Source of the DNA: Sphingobium algorifonticola
GTDB taxonomy: Bacteria > Pseudomonadota > Alphaproteobacteria > Sphingomonadales > Sphingomonadaceae
Direction: 5' to 3'
Assembly: GCF_004005485.1 (NCBI RefSeq)
Contig: NZ_RZUL01000002.1
Span: forward strand, 310,001-374,000
Length of the DNA stretch: 64,000 nt
The notes beneath the pieces were generated by a model. The model did not search any database, was not told the DNA's origin, and saw nothing but the letters and a program-made list of their open reading frames with translations. Below, in pieces: positions 63,214 through 64,000 of this stretch (within the stretch, counting starts at the first letter, position 1; every line of letters starts with the position of its first letter). Both the position numbers and the translations under genes were made by a program.

Positions 63214-64000
63214 GCCAAGACACGATTTCCACCCCGGGTGGCAGCGCCGACAATCTGGACGATTTTCTGGGTGTCAAGCCGTCCCGGCCCGTCAACGCGT
63301 GGATCAAATGGGGTCTGGTCGCGCTCGGCGTCGTCCTGCTCGTCCTGCTTTTGATGCGGATGTTCGGCGGCGAGGACAAGCCGAACTATTCGACCCGCGC
63401 GGTGCGCAAAGGCGATCTGACCGTCACCGTTTCGGCCACCGGCAATCTGAAACCCATAAACCAGGTCGATGTCGGGTCCGAGCAGTCGGGCAAGATCACG
63501 CAGGTGTTCGTGGACGTCAACGACCGTGTGACGAAGGGGCAGCGCCTTGCCGAACTCGATACCCGCAGGCTGCGGGACTCGGTCATGCAGAACCGTTCGC
63601 AGGTCGCCTCCGCCCAAGCCAGCGTGGCGCAGGCCGATGCGCAGGTCGCACTGGCCAAGGCGACGCTCGACCGGCAACTCAACGTGTTTCAGCTTTCCGG
63701 CGGCCGGGTTCCCGCCAAGACGGAGATGGACAGTGCGCGCGCAAGTTACGCGCAGGCGCTGGCGCAGCGCAGATCGGCGGATGCGCAGGTTGCGGTGGCG
63801 CAGGCGCAATTGTCGAGCGCGCAGACCAATCTCGATATCGCCCAGATCATATCACCGGTGACGGGTGTCGTGCTGTCCCGCTCGATCGAACCGGGTCAGA
63901 CGGTCGCTGCGTCATTCAACGCCCCGGTTCTGTTCACCATCGCCGAAGACCTGAAGCAAATGGAAGTCGAAGTCTCGGTCGATGAAGCCGACGTCGGTCA
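63210..64000 (+). CDS. HlyD/MacA-type periplasmic adaptor (3' end cut off)
   Basis: The frame runs off the right edge; 263 codons are visible. The ATG at 63210 overlaps the outer-membrane-factor stop (ATGA). A membrane helix (about 31-50, WIKWGLVALGVVLLVLLL), the lipoyl half RKGDLTVTVSATGNLKP, a coiled-coil hairpin (RDSVMQNRSQVASAQASVAQ onward) and the second lipoyl half IISPVTGVVLSRSIEPGQTV are seen. MacA-like adaptors of ABC pumps have this order. The transporter itself lies outside the window. Confidence 0.9.
   Translation, partial: MSQDTISTPGGSADNLDDFLGVKPSRPVNAWIKWGLVALGVVLLVLLLMRMFGGEDKPNYSTRAVRKGDLTVTVSATGNLKPINQVDVGSEQSGKITQVFVDVNDRVTKGQRLAELDTRRLRDSVMQNRSQVASAQASVAQADAQVALAKATLDRQLNVFQLSGGRVPAKTEMDSARASYAQALAQRRSADAQVAVAQAQLSSAQTNLDIAQIISPVTGVVLSRSIEPGQTVAASFNAPVLFTIAEDLKQMEVEVSVDEADVG

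Overview
The window looks like a chromosomal segment of a GC-rich alphaproteobacterium, most likely a member of the Sphingomonadaceae. The evidence is gene content and order: a DUF2093 protein beside an M23 peptidase, a vgr-related zinc-site protein, TonB-dependent receptors, several glutathione transferases, the ybgC-tolQRAB-pal order, and the sphingomonad-type palindromic intergenic repeats. Genus cannot be fixed from the sequence alone. There is no phage, insertion sequence, integrase or CRISPR array.

Layout. 1-5100: a membrane-anchored helix-hairpin-helix protein (cut by the window edge), purD, xseA, a DUF2093 protein, an M23 peptidase and a small exported protein. 5522-16441: a large TonB-dependent receptor, clpB behind an RpoH-like promoter, exported M28 and M16 peptidases, and a 100-residue protein. 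16663-21304: the complete Tol-Pal operon. 21590-23781: ruvB and ruvA, separated by a small GIY-YIG nuclease gene flanked by perfect 26-bp inverted repeats. 23971-31957: a beta-propeller protein, a class A penicillin-binding protein, a vgr-related protein, an MHS-family transporter, a sirtuin, dapB, nth and tRNA-Arg(CCG).

32037-42125 is an accessory, catabolic-looking cluster next to the tRNA: two glutathione transferases, an acyl-CoA ligase, a TetR regulator, a RidA-like protein, a fumarylacetoacetate-hydrolase-family enzyme, a GPH-type permease and a TonB-dependent receptor. It has AT-rich intergenic DNA and a shared candidate operator (GTAC-N3-GTAC), but no oxygenase, so only part of a pathway is visible. 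42728-48107 holds a transporter, a methyltransferase, a LysR regulator, a diguanylate cyclase and a third glutathione transferase.

48240-51639 is the engB-yidC-yidD-rnpA-rpmH cluster, in which the only ordinary start for full-length rnpA lies upstream of rpmH, so rpmH would be nested inside rnpA. 51789-56335 holds a START-like protein, a DUF1428 protein, comM, a cupin and several small unknown genes. 57039-61577 is fabD-fabG-acpP-fabF-mltG. The window ends in an RND/ABC-type efflux operon (outer-membrane factor and a truncated HlyD/MacA-type adaptor).

The strongest unusual signal is the GIY-YIG cassette in ruvA-ruvB together with at least ten palindromic repeats of several families at gene junctions, some inside core operons. 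The catabolic cluster with its shared operator and the rnpA/rpmH nesting come next.
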